This document shows, piece by piece, positions 1-7,735 of a DNA stretch of 56,381 bases. Location: assembly GCA_021161675.1 (NCBI GenBank), contig JAGHAF010000065.1:1-56381 (forward strand), written 5' to 3'. The notes beneath the pieces are model-generated. The model saw only the letters and a list, made by a program, of their open reading frames with translations, ran no database searches and was not told the DNA's origin. The stretch comes from Planctomycetota bacterium (GTDB lineage Bacteria > Planctomycetota > Brocadiia > SM23-32). The translations under genes were made by a program, and so were the position numbers. The number at the start of each line of letters is the position of its first letter. The stretch's first letter is position 1.

Positions 1-638
1 TCAGCAAACGCCTTCTCAATCTGCGCGAGCATCTTGTCCACCTCCGGCGCCAGCCCCTTCGCAAGGGCGATCTCAGAGCCCTTCACCCGCTCAAGCTGCG
101 ACCGCGCCTCTTCAAGCTTGCCTTCATCATAGGCCGTCTGCCCCGCCTTATAGGCCTCCTGCACCGCCTTTATCTCTCCCTCCACCTCCGCCAGCACGTC
201 CCGCGCCTTCTGATCCTTCTTAGCTCCAAGCTCGGCCTCGGACGCCGCGGCGGCCTTCAACTCTTTCGCGGCCGCCTCATATTGCTTGCTCTTGTAGGCG
301 GCCATACCGGCGTCGTAATGCGCAAGCGCCTGCTCTTTTTCTTTTTGGCTCGTCAGTTTCCGCTGGTACAGCACACTCTGCGCCCGCGCCAACCGGGTTT
401 CCACCTGGTCCTGCTGTTCCTGCGAGAGTTCCTCTTTGTGCCGACTCAATCGGTCGTAGAAAGTGCGAGCATTCTGGAAATCCTCCTTCTGATAGGCCTG
501 GTCGGCCTGAGTCAGCATTAGCTCAAGGTCCGCCGGCGGGATTGTTGCTAGCTGCCCGGGGGCGCACCCGGCCAGCAGGATCAATCCCGACAAAACGCAA
601 AAAGGCAGTATTAGAAAGGCCTTCTGGATTCGAGCCAT
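1..638 (-). CDS. TPR-like lipoprotein, possible secretin N-terminus (3' end outside window)
   Basis: The frame is open from an ATG at 638 to the window edge, giving 212 residues without a stop. A hydrophobic stretch ends in the lipobox LLAGC, with Cys25 as the likely lipidated residue. Three TPR-like alpha-helical repeats follow (about 42-62, 104-130 and 155-180), rich in Ala, Glu, Lys and Gln. GAGGG lies 6 nt before the ATG; an in-frame ATG at 653 is less well placed. It is the last visible gene of the leftward pilus operon. In the Akkermansia-type operon this position holds the secretin, and secretins in this group can carry TPR-like N-termini. No secretin domain is visible here, so that identity is inferred from position only. 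Confidence 0.7.
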   Translation of the reverse strand, partial: MARIQKAFLILPFCVLSGLILLAGCAPGQLATIPPADLELMLTQADQAYQKEDFQNARTFYDRLSRHKEELSQEQQDQVETRLARAQSVLYQRKLTSQKEKEQALAHYDAGMAAYKSKQYEAAAKELKAAAASEAELGAKKDQKARDVLAEVEGEIKAVQEAYKAGQTAYDEGKLEEARSQLERVKGSEIALAKGLAPEVDKMLAQIEKAFA

Positions 639-737
639 GGTTTTCCCTCGCATGGGCAATTAATCCAATGATTTACTTTGAATGGAATTCCTCTTTTAAT
701 GTCGTATCATCCTGTCCGCAGCGTTGAAGACAGATTC

Positions 738-2126
738 TCATCGCCCCCCGTAGCTGGGTACGGCAGCTTTCTTCCACAAGTAATCCAGTGTTTTCTGGTT
801 GCGATAGATTGCGTGCAGAACGCCTTTCTGGTCGGCATAAATCACCCGAGACGTCCGCGCTCCCGTCTCAGGATCACGAACCTGTGGATGGAAATCCACC
901 AGACGGTAACCGCTGGCCAGATTGACATTCCCTTTTCCCGGCTTAACCTTGAGGCCGCCTATCTCATCGCCCTCACAGACCCAGAAGCTGTCCTTCTGCG
1001 CTTCGCCATTGATCTCCTTCACTACTTCGAAACGCACGTTGTTGGCGCCGGTGAGCGTGAATCTGATATCCAGGGGGGCGCCCACAGTAGCTGAGACGGG
1101 ATCGGTGAACTCGCCCTCCGTGGGATAGGTATTGGCGCCAACCAGCCGCACTTTGTAGGCGTATTTACTTCCGGGCTTCACTGTGGAGGAGGAGTCGCGC
1201 CATGTAATGACATCTTTCTCCTGCTTGGTTTCTTCCTTTCCCCCTGTCGCTTCGGGTCCTGGGGGAGCGGTTCTTCCCCGGGCTTGCATCAATCGGCGCT
1301 GGAATTCGCTCAGCCCGGACTCACCGAGCCCGGGCAGACGCGGCCCACGGGGAGCAAGGGGCCCTGCTTGCTTCGGTTCTTCGCCGCCGGCAGAGCTTGT
1401 AGAACCTGGTTTGACTGTGGCTACCTGTTTGAAATTTCCCAACGGGTCATCCCAGTCGCGCCGCCATATTTCATAGTGCTTCACCTTCACTCTCTGCGCT
1501 TTCACCTTCGGGTCGGGCTTGAAGGCCAGCAACACACTCCCCAGGCTTTGCCTCACCGTCAGCTCGATGGGCCGATAGGGGGTCTTACCGGCGCTGCTGC
1601 CGATTATCACTGGATAAACATGCATATCTTTACCAGATTTGCCCACGATGTAGATCTCGCCTGGCCACAAACTGGATTCCAGCTCGACCTTCGAGTAATC
1701 TCCCGCCACAGGATGTTGCCCTATAGTGACGAGGAACTCGTCACCTTCCTTGTGGATTGTCTCGTGATCGAGGGGCGCTGAGAAATGCAGCACGAACTTC
1801 ATATTCGTGGCCACTTTCTGCGGTTCGTAAACTACCGGAAGCGGCACGACCATAGGATCGCGGACCGCACGCGCTTCGCTGATCTCTTTGGTTCGAGGGC
1901 GCACCTTGTCCACAAGCTTCAGTTCCTCTATCGCCGGCGGTTCCTTGTGGCTTCTTTCCTTGATCTGCTTGATTTCCCGCGCGATTTCCTCCTTGTCAAC
2001 CCCTTTTTCGATTCCCGAGGTGCGGGTCACAGCATAGAAGAGAGCCACCAACAAGAGCCCCGCCACGATTACACATATCGCTTTGTCAAAATACCGAAAT
2101 AAAAGACCGCTTTCCCGAACTGGCAT
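738..2126 (-). CDS. Single-span membrane protein of the pilus operon (Amuc_1099-like position), function unknown
   Basis: This is a 462-aa protein with one N-terminal membrane span (about residues 14-35) and a large, presumably periplasmic, remainder. I place the start at the ATG at 2126 because GGAG lies 7 nt upstream; an in-frame TTG at 2165 has no Shine-Dalgarno. A fibronectin-III-like stretch (YEIWRR, then YAYKVRLVG) is split by a Gly/Pro/Glu-rich low-complexity segment near residues 245-310. The C-terminal ~110 residues look like a compact beta domain. It lies between the PilO-like gene and the lipoprotein, the slot of Amuc_1099 in Akkermansia, whose function is also unknown. A PilP-like role linking the inner-membrane complex to the secretin is a guess from position. 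Confidence 0.7.
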   Translation of the reverse strand: MPVRESGLLFRYFDKAICVIVAGLLLVALFYAVTRTSGIEKGVDKEEIAREIKQIKERSHKEPPAIEELKLVDKVRPRTKEISEARAVRDPMVVPLPVVYEPQKVATNMKFVLHFSAPLDHETIHKEGDEFLVTIGQHPVAGDYSKVELESSLWPGEIYIVGKSGKDMHVYPVIIGSSAGKTPYRPIELTVRQSLGSVLLAFKPDPKVKAQRVKVKHYEIWRRDWDDPLGNFKQVATVKPGSTSSAGGEEPKQAGPLAPRGPRLPGLGESGLSEFQRRLMQARGRTAPPGPEATGGKEETKQEKDVITWRDSSSTVKPGSKYAYKVRLVGANTYPTEGEFTDPVSATVGAPLDIRFTLTGANNVRFEVVKEINGEAQKDSFWVCEGDEIGGLKVKPGKGNVNLASGYRLVDFHPQVRDPETGARTSRVIYADQKGVLHAIYRNQKTLDYLWKKAAVPSYGGR

Positions 2127-2205
2127 TCCATTTCTCCGCGCGTAATCAGGTTCTGCCTCTGCCAATCAGGCAGATAGTCAGAATAGTTCAATTGCCCGCA
2201 TCGTC

Positions 2206-3063
2206 TTACTCGATGTAATCCAACACGTAACCCCGGATGGTAAGGCCGCAGAGGTTCGCTGGCAACTCCTTACCACCCGGAGCCTGGCTCGCCTTATCCT
2301 TTCCCAAAGGACGAAGGCTCAAACCCGTAATGTAAACGTCCAGTTTGCCCTGCAGCAAGGCGCGCAAGACCACCGGCACGTTGGTGAACGTGGCCCTGAG
2401 CTCGATCTTGAAAGCGACCGGCTCATAAACCTTACCATGCGCAGGCTGCAGAAGCCGCTCCGGAGACTCGGTGAATCTGAACCACTCAAACACCGGGACC
2501 ACCGGTTCCTGCGCGTTCTTGTTGACAGCCCCAAGGGCATCCACCAGATACTTCTGTATCCAGTAATCCCTCTCGTAAAATCGCATCTCCGCGTCAGAGA
2601 GTTCTGGCGCCTCTGGATTGGAAACCTCCTCATACTGATCCAGGGGCGTCTGGGTAGTGACCAGAGGGAACAGCTCGCCGACCTCTCGCTCCAAATTCTT
2701 CATCGCTCGCTGGTACACCAGTTTCCACAGCGCAAACTCAAGCGGCTCTTCGCGCTCTGGATTGTTCGGATCGCGAAGGCGTTGCTCAATAAGATCGTCT
2801 TCGCCGCGCAGCGTCTGCCGCACTTTATCGAGTTCTGCCTGCCACAATTTCGTCTGCTTCTTGATCCGGTCAACCCAACGCTGGTCCGGAATGCTCGATT
2901 CGCCGCTTTGGTCGCTGATCGCTTGTGTTGTTTTTTGTAGCTCCGCGAGCCGCTCGGAGTTCTGCCGGGATAGTGGAAAGAAGAGCGCGCCAAAACAAAC
3001 GCCAGCGGCAATAACAAGCAGCCCCAGCCCAACCCAGAACTTGTTCTGTTTCAGAAAATCCAT
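2206..3063 (-). CDS. PilO-like / Amuc_1100-family pilus-associated membrane protein
   Basis: This 285-aa protein has one N-terminal transmembrane helix (residues 8-30). A coiled-coil stretch of about 100 residues rich in Glu, Gln, Lys and Leu follows, then a C-terminal alpha/beta domain with alternating strands. That is the architecture of PilO and of the Amuc_1100 family, which pair with PilN at the inner membrane in type IV pilus machines. It directly follows the PilM-PilN fusion (51-nt gap), in the order typical of PVC bacteria. The ATG at 3063 has GGAAGG about 10 nt upstream. PilO-like architecture is well supported; direct orthology to Amuc_1100 is inferred from architecture and synteny. 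Confidence 0.75.
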   Translation of the reverse strand: MDFLKQNKFWVGLGLLVIAAGVCFGALFFPLSRQNSERLAELQKTTQAISDQSGESSIPDQRWVDRIKKQTKLWQAELDKVRQTLRGEDDLIEQRLRDPNNPEREEPLEFALWKLVYQRAMKNLEREVGELFPLVTTQTPLDQYEEVSNPEAPELSDAEMRFYERDYWIQKYLVDALGAVNKNAQEPVVPVFEWFRFTESPERLLQPAHGKVYEPVAFKIELRATFTNVPVVLRALLQGKLDVYITGLSLRPLGKDKASQAPGGKELPANLCGLTIRGYVLDYIE

Positions 3064-3114
3064 CCCTTATTCGCCTTCCATAACCACCGTCAGCATTGCT
3101 GTATGTTCCTCGCC

Positions 3115-4917
3115 CTATTCCCCGCCGGAGGAAATGTTGACTATCCCATACGCACGGAAGGAAAAGAAGCGCGCCGGCGATTCTGCATTCTCCTTATCGA
3201 CCCGTTTACCTGTCTTTGAATCCCGCCAGACTTCTCCCAACGGGCTTGCCTGCCTAACGTCCGTGAACAACTGTTTCTGGCTTCCCGGCGCCCGGGCCTT
3301 CTGAAGGGCTCTGATCACTTCCCTTTCGATGAACTGCTCTGGTTCCATCGTGACTCGCGACTCAGCTGAGAAGTACGCCACCAGTTCTGAGCTTGCGCTC
3401 TTGGTCACATCCCCACTTTGCTCCGTATCCCCGCCGAAGAAATCAGCGGGCATCCCGCCGCCCGTGGCGCCAACGGCGCTCCCCAGATCCTTCACCTCAT
3501 CAGGCTCCAACCAACCCACATCCAGCGACAGCAAGTATACATCCGTAGGAAGCGTCTGAGAGAGGACGGAAAGAACGTCGATGTAAACGTCCGATCGAAT
3601 AGTGGGCTTCGTTAGCAGCAACAGGTCGGACCCTCTCACTTTCTTGGCGCGGCTCTGCTCTTCTTTATACTTCTCGATCCACTTTTGGAACCCTTTCACA
3701 TCTTCCAACTGCCGCTCGTAGCCCTGCTGCGCCTTGCGGATCTCCTCGCCATACAGATATTGCGAAGCTACAAACAGGCCGGAAACCAGCAGCAAACCTA
3801 CGGCTGCGCCCAAGAGCCAGGGCTTCTTCTCCGACATAGCCGCCTTCAACATGATCTGCTCGGGCACCATGTTAATGTGAACCCGCGCCTGAGCGGCCCC
3901 CTGCACGAGCAACCCGAGCGGGGCCACAAGCGCAGGCAACGCCGCCTTCAGCTCCGCCTCGTCAACTCCGTCGCCAACCTGGATGTGGCGAAGCTCGCTG
4001 AAGCCTTCAACCTTGTACTGGAGGCGGCGCGCCAGCATCCTCTGGGTGCCTGTCATCTGGACCGCGCTTCCCAAAAGGATCATCTTCTCGAACTTGACCT
4101 CGCGCGACAGGCTCTTGTAGTAACCCAGCGATCGCTGTATCTCGCTGGCGATCTCGCCGAACACGGGTTGGAGGATTCTCATAATCTGTTCCCGATGCCG
4201 GCTGCGCGCCACCTTTGGCTTGATCTGCTCCGCTTCCTCAAAGGAAACGCCGAACTTCTTCACCAGCGCGTTCGACAGGTCGTTGCCGGCAACCAGCAGG
4301 GAACGCACCCAGAACTGCGGCGGGTCCACCACAAGAACATCCGTAGTGGAGGCCCCTATGTCGAGGACAATTGTCGGCTCCTCCAACCGGTTTTCATACT
4401 CCAGCAGGTTGAAAACCGCCAGCGGCGCGTTCTGCACCACCCGAAGGTTGTCGCGCCACGAACCCAGCACGTCGAGCAATTCGTCCACCCGCCGTTGTTT
4501 AATGGCGAACAGCCCGACCTCTATCTCCTCGCCGTCTTCGAGCTCATCCTTGACGGGCTGGTAGTCCCACAGCACGTCGTTGAGGTCGAACGGAATCTGC
4601 TGCCCCGCTTCGTAGCGGATGATCTCGCCCAAACGCCCCGGAACCGGTGGAAGATTGATGAAGCGGCTGAACACCTCGCTTCCGGTCACCGAGACGCAAA
4701 GAATGTCCTGGCGCTCGATCTGATGGCGCTTCCGAAATTCTATAATCCCTTCCCGCTGCTTCTCCACGGGCGATGCGTCATAGCCACATGGAAGCTCACC
4801 GTACACGATCTGATCGAAAAGGTCGACCGTTATGGCGCCAGTCTTCTTCTCAAAGTTGCCCCGCACCACTTTCAAGGCGCTGACACCGAAGTCTAAACCC
4901 CATATCGCTGTTGGCAT
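3115..4917 (-). CDS. pilM: Type IV pilus inner-membrane complex protein, PilM-PilN fusion
   Basis: This 600-aa protein joins two proteins that are usually separate. Residues 1-345 are an actin/FtsA-fold PilM domain with the nucleotide motifs WGLDFG (6-11), DIGASTTDV (186-194) and LLGSAVQMTG (281-290). The PilN signature INMVP (348-352; canonical INLLP) follows, then a membrane span (366-388), a coiled coil (about 390-430) and a PilN-like alpha/beta domain. In most systems the PilN INLLP tail docks in the PilM groove between chains; here the link is covalent. Start: ATG at 4917 with AAGGAGG 10 nt upstream. It heads the pilus operon and has its own promoter at 4955-4983. Confidence 0.88.
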   Translation of the reverse strand: MPTAIWGLDFGVSALKVVRGNFEKKTGAITVDLFDQIVYGELPCGYDASPVEKQREGIIEFRKRHQIERQDILCVSVTGSEVFSRFINLPPVPGRLGEIIRYEAGQQIPFDLNDVLWDYQPVKDELEDGEEIEVGLFAIKQRRVDELLDVLGSWRDNLRVVQNAPLAVFNLLEYENRLEEPTIVLDIGASTTDVLVVDPPQFWVRSLLVAGNDLSNALVKKFGVSFEEAEQIKPKVARSRHREQIMRILQPVFGEIASEIQRSLGYYKSLSREVKFEKMILLGSAVQMTGTQRMLARRLQYKVEGFSELRHIQVGDGVDEAELKAALPALVAPLGLLVQGAAQARVHINMVPEQIMLKAAMSEKKPWLLGAAVGLLLVSGLFVASQYLYGEEIRKAQQGYERQLEDVKGFQKWIEKYKEEQSRAKKVRGSDLLLLTKPTIRSDVYIDVLSVLSQTLPTDVYLLSLDVGWLEPDEVKDLGSAVGATGGGMPADFFGGDTEQSGDVTKSASSELVAYFSAESRVTMEPEQFIEREVIRALQKARAPGSQKQLFTDVRQASPLGEVWRDSKTGKRVDKENAESPARFFSFRAYGIVNISSGGE

Positions 4918-4954
4918 TTAGGACATGCCTCCTTACTGTGAACACGCCGGGCGC

Positions 4955-4983
4955 ATCATAGCGAAAACCCCATAGAGTGTCAA
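4955..4983 (-). promoter_or_regulatory. Sigma70-type promoter of the pilus operon
   Basis: On the minus strand TTGACA (4983-4978) is followed after exactly 17 nt by TATGAT (4960-4955), a 5/6 match to the -10 consensus. The expected transcript start is about 30 nt before the pilM ATG, just ahead of its AAGGAGG. The -35 hexamer contains the TGA stop codon of miaA. Confidence 0.7.
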
Positions 4984-5933
4984 GGCGCCTCCAAAAGCGC
5001 CAGACAGCGCAAAGCCAGCTCGGCCGCACTCTCAGAAGGCGCCGCGTCCACCCATTGCAGCCGCGGGAAATGTCGCAGCCACGTGAGCTGGCGCCTGGCG
5101 TAACGGCGCGTTTTCCGCTTGATCTGCTCCACGGCTTCTCCCAGCTCCATCTGCCCGTCAAGATAAGCCACAAGGTCTTTGTAACCAACCGCTTGCGACG
5201 ATTGCGGTCCCAATCGGCCCCGAATCCCTTTCACCTCGTCCAGCAACCCTTGCCGCATCATCATGTCCACCCTGGCATTGATGCGTCCATACAGCCGCTC
5301 GCGCTCTCGCCGCAGCCCGACCATTACGTACGATAGCTCGGCCCTGCCGGCGAACTGCTCCCGGTCCGCGCTGATAGGCCGGCCGCTCAACTGCCAGAAC
5401 TCCAGGGCGCGCACCAGGCGCTGTACATCGTTGGGATGAATCCGCCCCGCCGCTTCAGGGTCGACCCCGGCCAGCAGCTCGTGCAGCCGGGCCGGACCCT
5501 GCTCGGCCGCCTGCGCCCGCAGGCGGCGGCGAAGCTCGGCATCCCGCCCCGGCCCTCCCATCAAGCCCCATATCAGCGCCTTCAAGTACATGGGGCTGCC
5601 CCCCACCAGCAGCGCCCGCTTGCCCCGCCGCCTGATCTCTTTGATGGCGGCGCGCGCCATGCGGCAAAACAGGGCCACGTCGCACCGCTGCCACGGTTCC
5701 AACACATCTATCATGTGGTGCGGAACCGAGGCGCGCTGCGCCGCCGAGGGCTTCGCAGTCCCGATGTCCAGGCCACGGTAGAGCTGCATCGAATCCACAG
5801 AGACGACCTCCACCGAGCGTCGCAGACCGATCTCGATGGCAACCTCGCTCTTGCCGCTGGCCGTGGGGCCCACCAGCGCCCAACATGCCGCGCCGCCGTC
5901 GGAATTGTCGCTATTACGCCGCACCATGGGCAA
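4980..5933 (-). CDS. miaA: tRNA dimethylallyltransferase
   Basis: MiaA transfers a dimethylallyl group to N6 of A37 in tRNAs that read UNN codons. The 317-aa product has the expected length. It has the P-loop GPTASGKS (22-29), the VDSMQLYRGLDIGTAKP substrate motif (46-62) and the PHHMID motif. Start: I keep the TTG at 5933, because AAGGAG sits 9 nt upstream, while the in-frame ATG at 5927 would leave 15 nt. Its stop codon lies inside the -35 box of the downstream pilus promoter, so the two units are adjacent but probably separately promoted. The divergent promoter at 5947-5975 lies immediately upstream. Confidence 0.95.
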   Translation of the reverse strand: MPMVRRNSDNSDGGAACWALVGPTASGKSEVAIEIGLRRSVEVVSVDSMQLYRGLDIGTAKPSAAQRASVPHHMIDVLEPWQRCDVALFCRMARAAIKEIRRRGKRALLVGGSPMYLKALIWGLMGGPGRDAELRRRLRAQAAEQGPARLHELLAGVDPEAAGRIHPNDVQRLVRALEFWQLSGRPISADREQFAGRAELSYVMVGLRRERERLYGRINARVDMMMRQGLLDEVKGIRGRLGPQSSQAVGYKDLVAYLDGQMELGEAVEQIKRKTRRYARRQLTWLRHFPRLQWVDAAPSESAAELALRCLALLEAP

Positions 5934-5946
5934 CCGCGCGCACTCC

Positions 5947-5975
5947 TTGACACCTTCTCACCTGGAGCGTAGAAT
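5947..5975 (+). promoter_or_regulatory. Sigma70-type promoter of the isomerase-ROK kinase operon
   Basis: TTGACA (5947-5952), a 17-nt spacer, then TAGAAT (5970-5975; 5/6 match). This gives a leader of about 55 nt before the ATG at 6037. It overlaps the ribosome-binding region of the divergent miaA, so the two genes share a tight divergent regulatory region. Confidence 0.65.
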
Positions 5976-6036
5976 CGCGCCCGTGCAAAAGCAGCGCCTC
6001 CAGTTCGCCACCACAAGGTAACAAAGGAACCCCCAC

Positions 6037-6720
6037 ATGAAAAGGTCCGAACTCAACCAGATCATAGAGGACGGCATCGAGTTCCTGGAAGCATGTAATT
6101 TCCACCTCCCTCCCTTCGCCTTCTGGAGCCCCGAAAAGTGGGCTCAAAAAGGGCCCCGGTGCGATCAAATACGAACGCGGGCCCTGGGATGGGACGTGAC
6201 GGACTTCGGCAAGGGCCAGTTTGAGAAACTGGGATTGCTCCTCTTTACCCTGCGCAACGGGGAACCGAAGGACCCGTACAAAACCAAACCCTACTGCGAA
6301 AAGATAATGATCCTCCGAGAGGGTCAGCGCTGCCCCACCCATTTCCACTGGCAGAAGGTGGAAGATATCATCAACCGCGCCGGGGGGAAACTGGTGATCC
6401 GCCTGCTGGATTCCGACCAGAACGAACAACCCCGGATGAGCGAACCCGTCAAGGTCAGCGTTGACGCAGTTATCACCGAAGTCCCCGCCGGGGGCGTCGT
6501 CTCACTTGAGCCCGGCCAGAGCATCTGCCTGAGCCGGGGGCTGTACCATGAGTTCTGGGCCGAAGGCGGGGCGGTGCTGGCCGGCGAAGTCTCCTCCGTC
6601 AATGACGACTCCGCCGACAACCGCTTCCTCGAGCCCATGCCCCGCTTCCCAGAAATCGAAGAAGACGAACCCGCCCGCCACTACCTCTGCGGCGAATACC
6701 CTCCCGCTAAAGAAGGATGA
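6037..6720 (+). CDS. D-lyxose/D-mannose isomerase-type cupin enzyme
   Basis: This 227-aa protein matches the D-lyxose isomerase cupin family, which interconverts D-lyxose with D-xylulose and often D-mannose with D-fructose using a divalent metal. The four metal ligands of the family are all recognisable: His102 and His104 in THFHW, Glu109, and His171 in LYHEFW. It is the first gene after the promoter at 5947-5975, and a ROK sugar kinase follows 10 nt after its stop, so the pair probably feeds an isomerised sugar to phosphorylation. The start ATG has AAAGGAA about 8 nt upstream. The true substrate (lyxose, mannose or another pentose/hexose) cannot be read from sequence. Confidence 0.85.
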   Translation: MKRSELNQIIEDGIEFLEACNFHLPPFAFWSPEKWAQKGPRCDQIRTRALGWDVTDFGKGQFEKLGLLLFTLRNGEPKDPYKTKPYCEKIMILREGQRCPTHFHWQKVEDIINRAGGKLVIRLLDSDQNEQPRMSEPVKVSVDAVITEVPAGGVVSLEPGQSICLSRGLYHEFWAEGGAVLAGEVSSVNDDSADNRFLEPMPRFPEIEEDEPARHYLCGEYPPAKEG

Positions 6721-6748
6721 ACGCAAAAGGATGAAAGATGAACGCAAA
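6716..6748 (+). repeat. Short direct repeat at the isomerase/kinase junction
   Basis: The 12-nt unit GATGAACGCAAA occurs at 6716-6727 and 6737-6748, a 21-nt period, with a related AGGATGAAA between. The first copy carries the stop codon of the isomerase; the tract also includes the kinase start codon. It is AG-rich, unlike the GC-rich genes around it. Confidence 0.7.
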
Positions 6749-7735
6749 GGGCCGTCTTCATCCTCCAAGCCCGATCCTGACAACTTGCCAGCGCTCGGCG
6801 TTGACCTGGGCGGCACGAATACCAAGATCGGCCTGGTTGACCACCAGGGACAGGTCAGGCAACGCCTGCGCCTGCCCACCCGGCCCGAGGAGGGCCCCCG
6901 GCAGGTGGCCGGGCGCATCTGTCAGGCCGCAAGGGAATGCCTCGCGGCGGCCGGTCTCGGCCCCGAGCAGGTGTCGGGCGCAGGAATAGGCTGTCCGGGC
7001 ACGATCGACCTGGAGGACGGCATCGTGGCCTTCGCCCCGAACCTGCCCGGCTGGCGGGACGTGCCCCTGCGGTCCCTGATAGCGGACGAACTCGGCCGCC
7101 CGTGCAGCCTTGACAATGACGCCAACGTCGCCGCCCTGGCCGAACATTGGGTCGGCGCCGGCCGGGGCGCCTCCTCACTGGTGCTGCTCACGCTGGGCAC
7201 CGGCATCGGCGGGGGCATCATCCTGGACGGCCGCATCTGGCACGGCGCCACGGGAGCGGCCGGAGAGATCGGCCACATGAGCATCAACCCCGACGGCCCC
7301 CGCTGCCAGTGCGGCAACCGGGGATGCTACGAGGTCTACGGCAGCGCCACCGCAATGGTGCGCAGGCTGCGGGAGGCCGCCCGGCAAGGCGCCCAAACCA
7401 CCCTCTCCTCCCGGCTCGAAGAGCTGACGGCGGAGGATATCTACAAGGCCGCAGTGGAAGGCGATACGCTCGCGCTCCAGAACCTCGAAGACACCGGCCG
7501 CTACCTCGGCGTGGGAGTGTCCAACATACTGCACATCCTGAACCCGGAGGTGATCGTCTTCAGCGGGGGGCCCACCGCCGCCGGGGACATGCTCCTCCAG
7601 CCCATCCGGGAAGAGGTCCGCAGCCGAACCCTGCAGGCCTGTTACGAGGGAGTGCGCATCTGCTTCAGCCGGCTCTCAGACGACGCCGGAGTCATCGGCG
7701 CCGCCCGCCGCTTCATGGTCACCGCGCGCGGCTGA
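6731..7735 (+). CDS. ROK-family sugar kinase (glucokinase-like)
   Basis: This 334-aa ROK kinase phosphorylates a hexose or N-acylhexosamine with ATP in the cytoplasm. Visible are the ATP site VDLGGTNTK (Asp25), the catalytic-region DNDANVAAL, the GTGIGGG motif, the ROK zinc motif Cys192-x-Cys194-x4-Cys199 and its His partner (His182 in EIGHM). The frame stays open upstream inside the isomerase gene, but the first credible start is the ATG at 6731, which lies in a short repeat and has only a poorly spaced AAGGA. No DNA-binding domain is present, so this is a kinase and not a ROK repressor. Its last 60 bp overlap the 3' end of ruvX on the other strand. Confidence 0.88.
   Translation: MKDERKGPSSSSKPDPDNLPALGVDLGGTNTKIGLVDHQGQVRQRLRLPTRPEEGPRQVAGRICQAARECLAAAGLGPEQVSGAGIGCPGTIDLEDGIVAFAPNLPGWRDVPLRSLIADELGRPCSLDNDANVAALAEHWVGAGRGASSLVLLTLGTGIGGGIILDGRIWHGATGAAGEIGHMSINPDGPRCQCGNRGCYEVYGSATAMVRRLREAARQGAQTTLSSRLEELTAEDIYKAAVEGDTLALQNLEDTGRYLGVGVSNILHILNPEVIVFSGGPTAAGDMLLQPIREEVRSRTLQACYEGVRICFSRLSDDAGVIGAARRFMVTARG

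Noticed and set aside
3685..4896. 403-aa open frame on the plus strand
   Set aside because: Antisense to the PilM-PilN gene.
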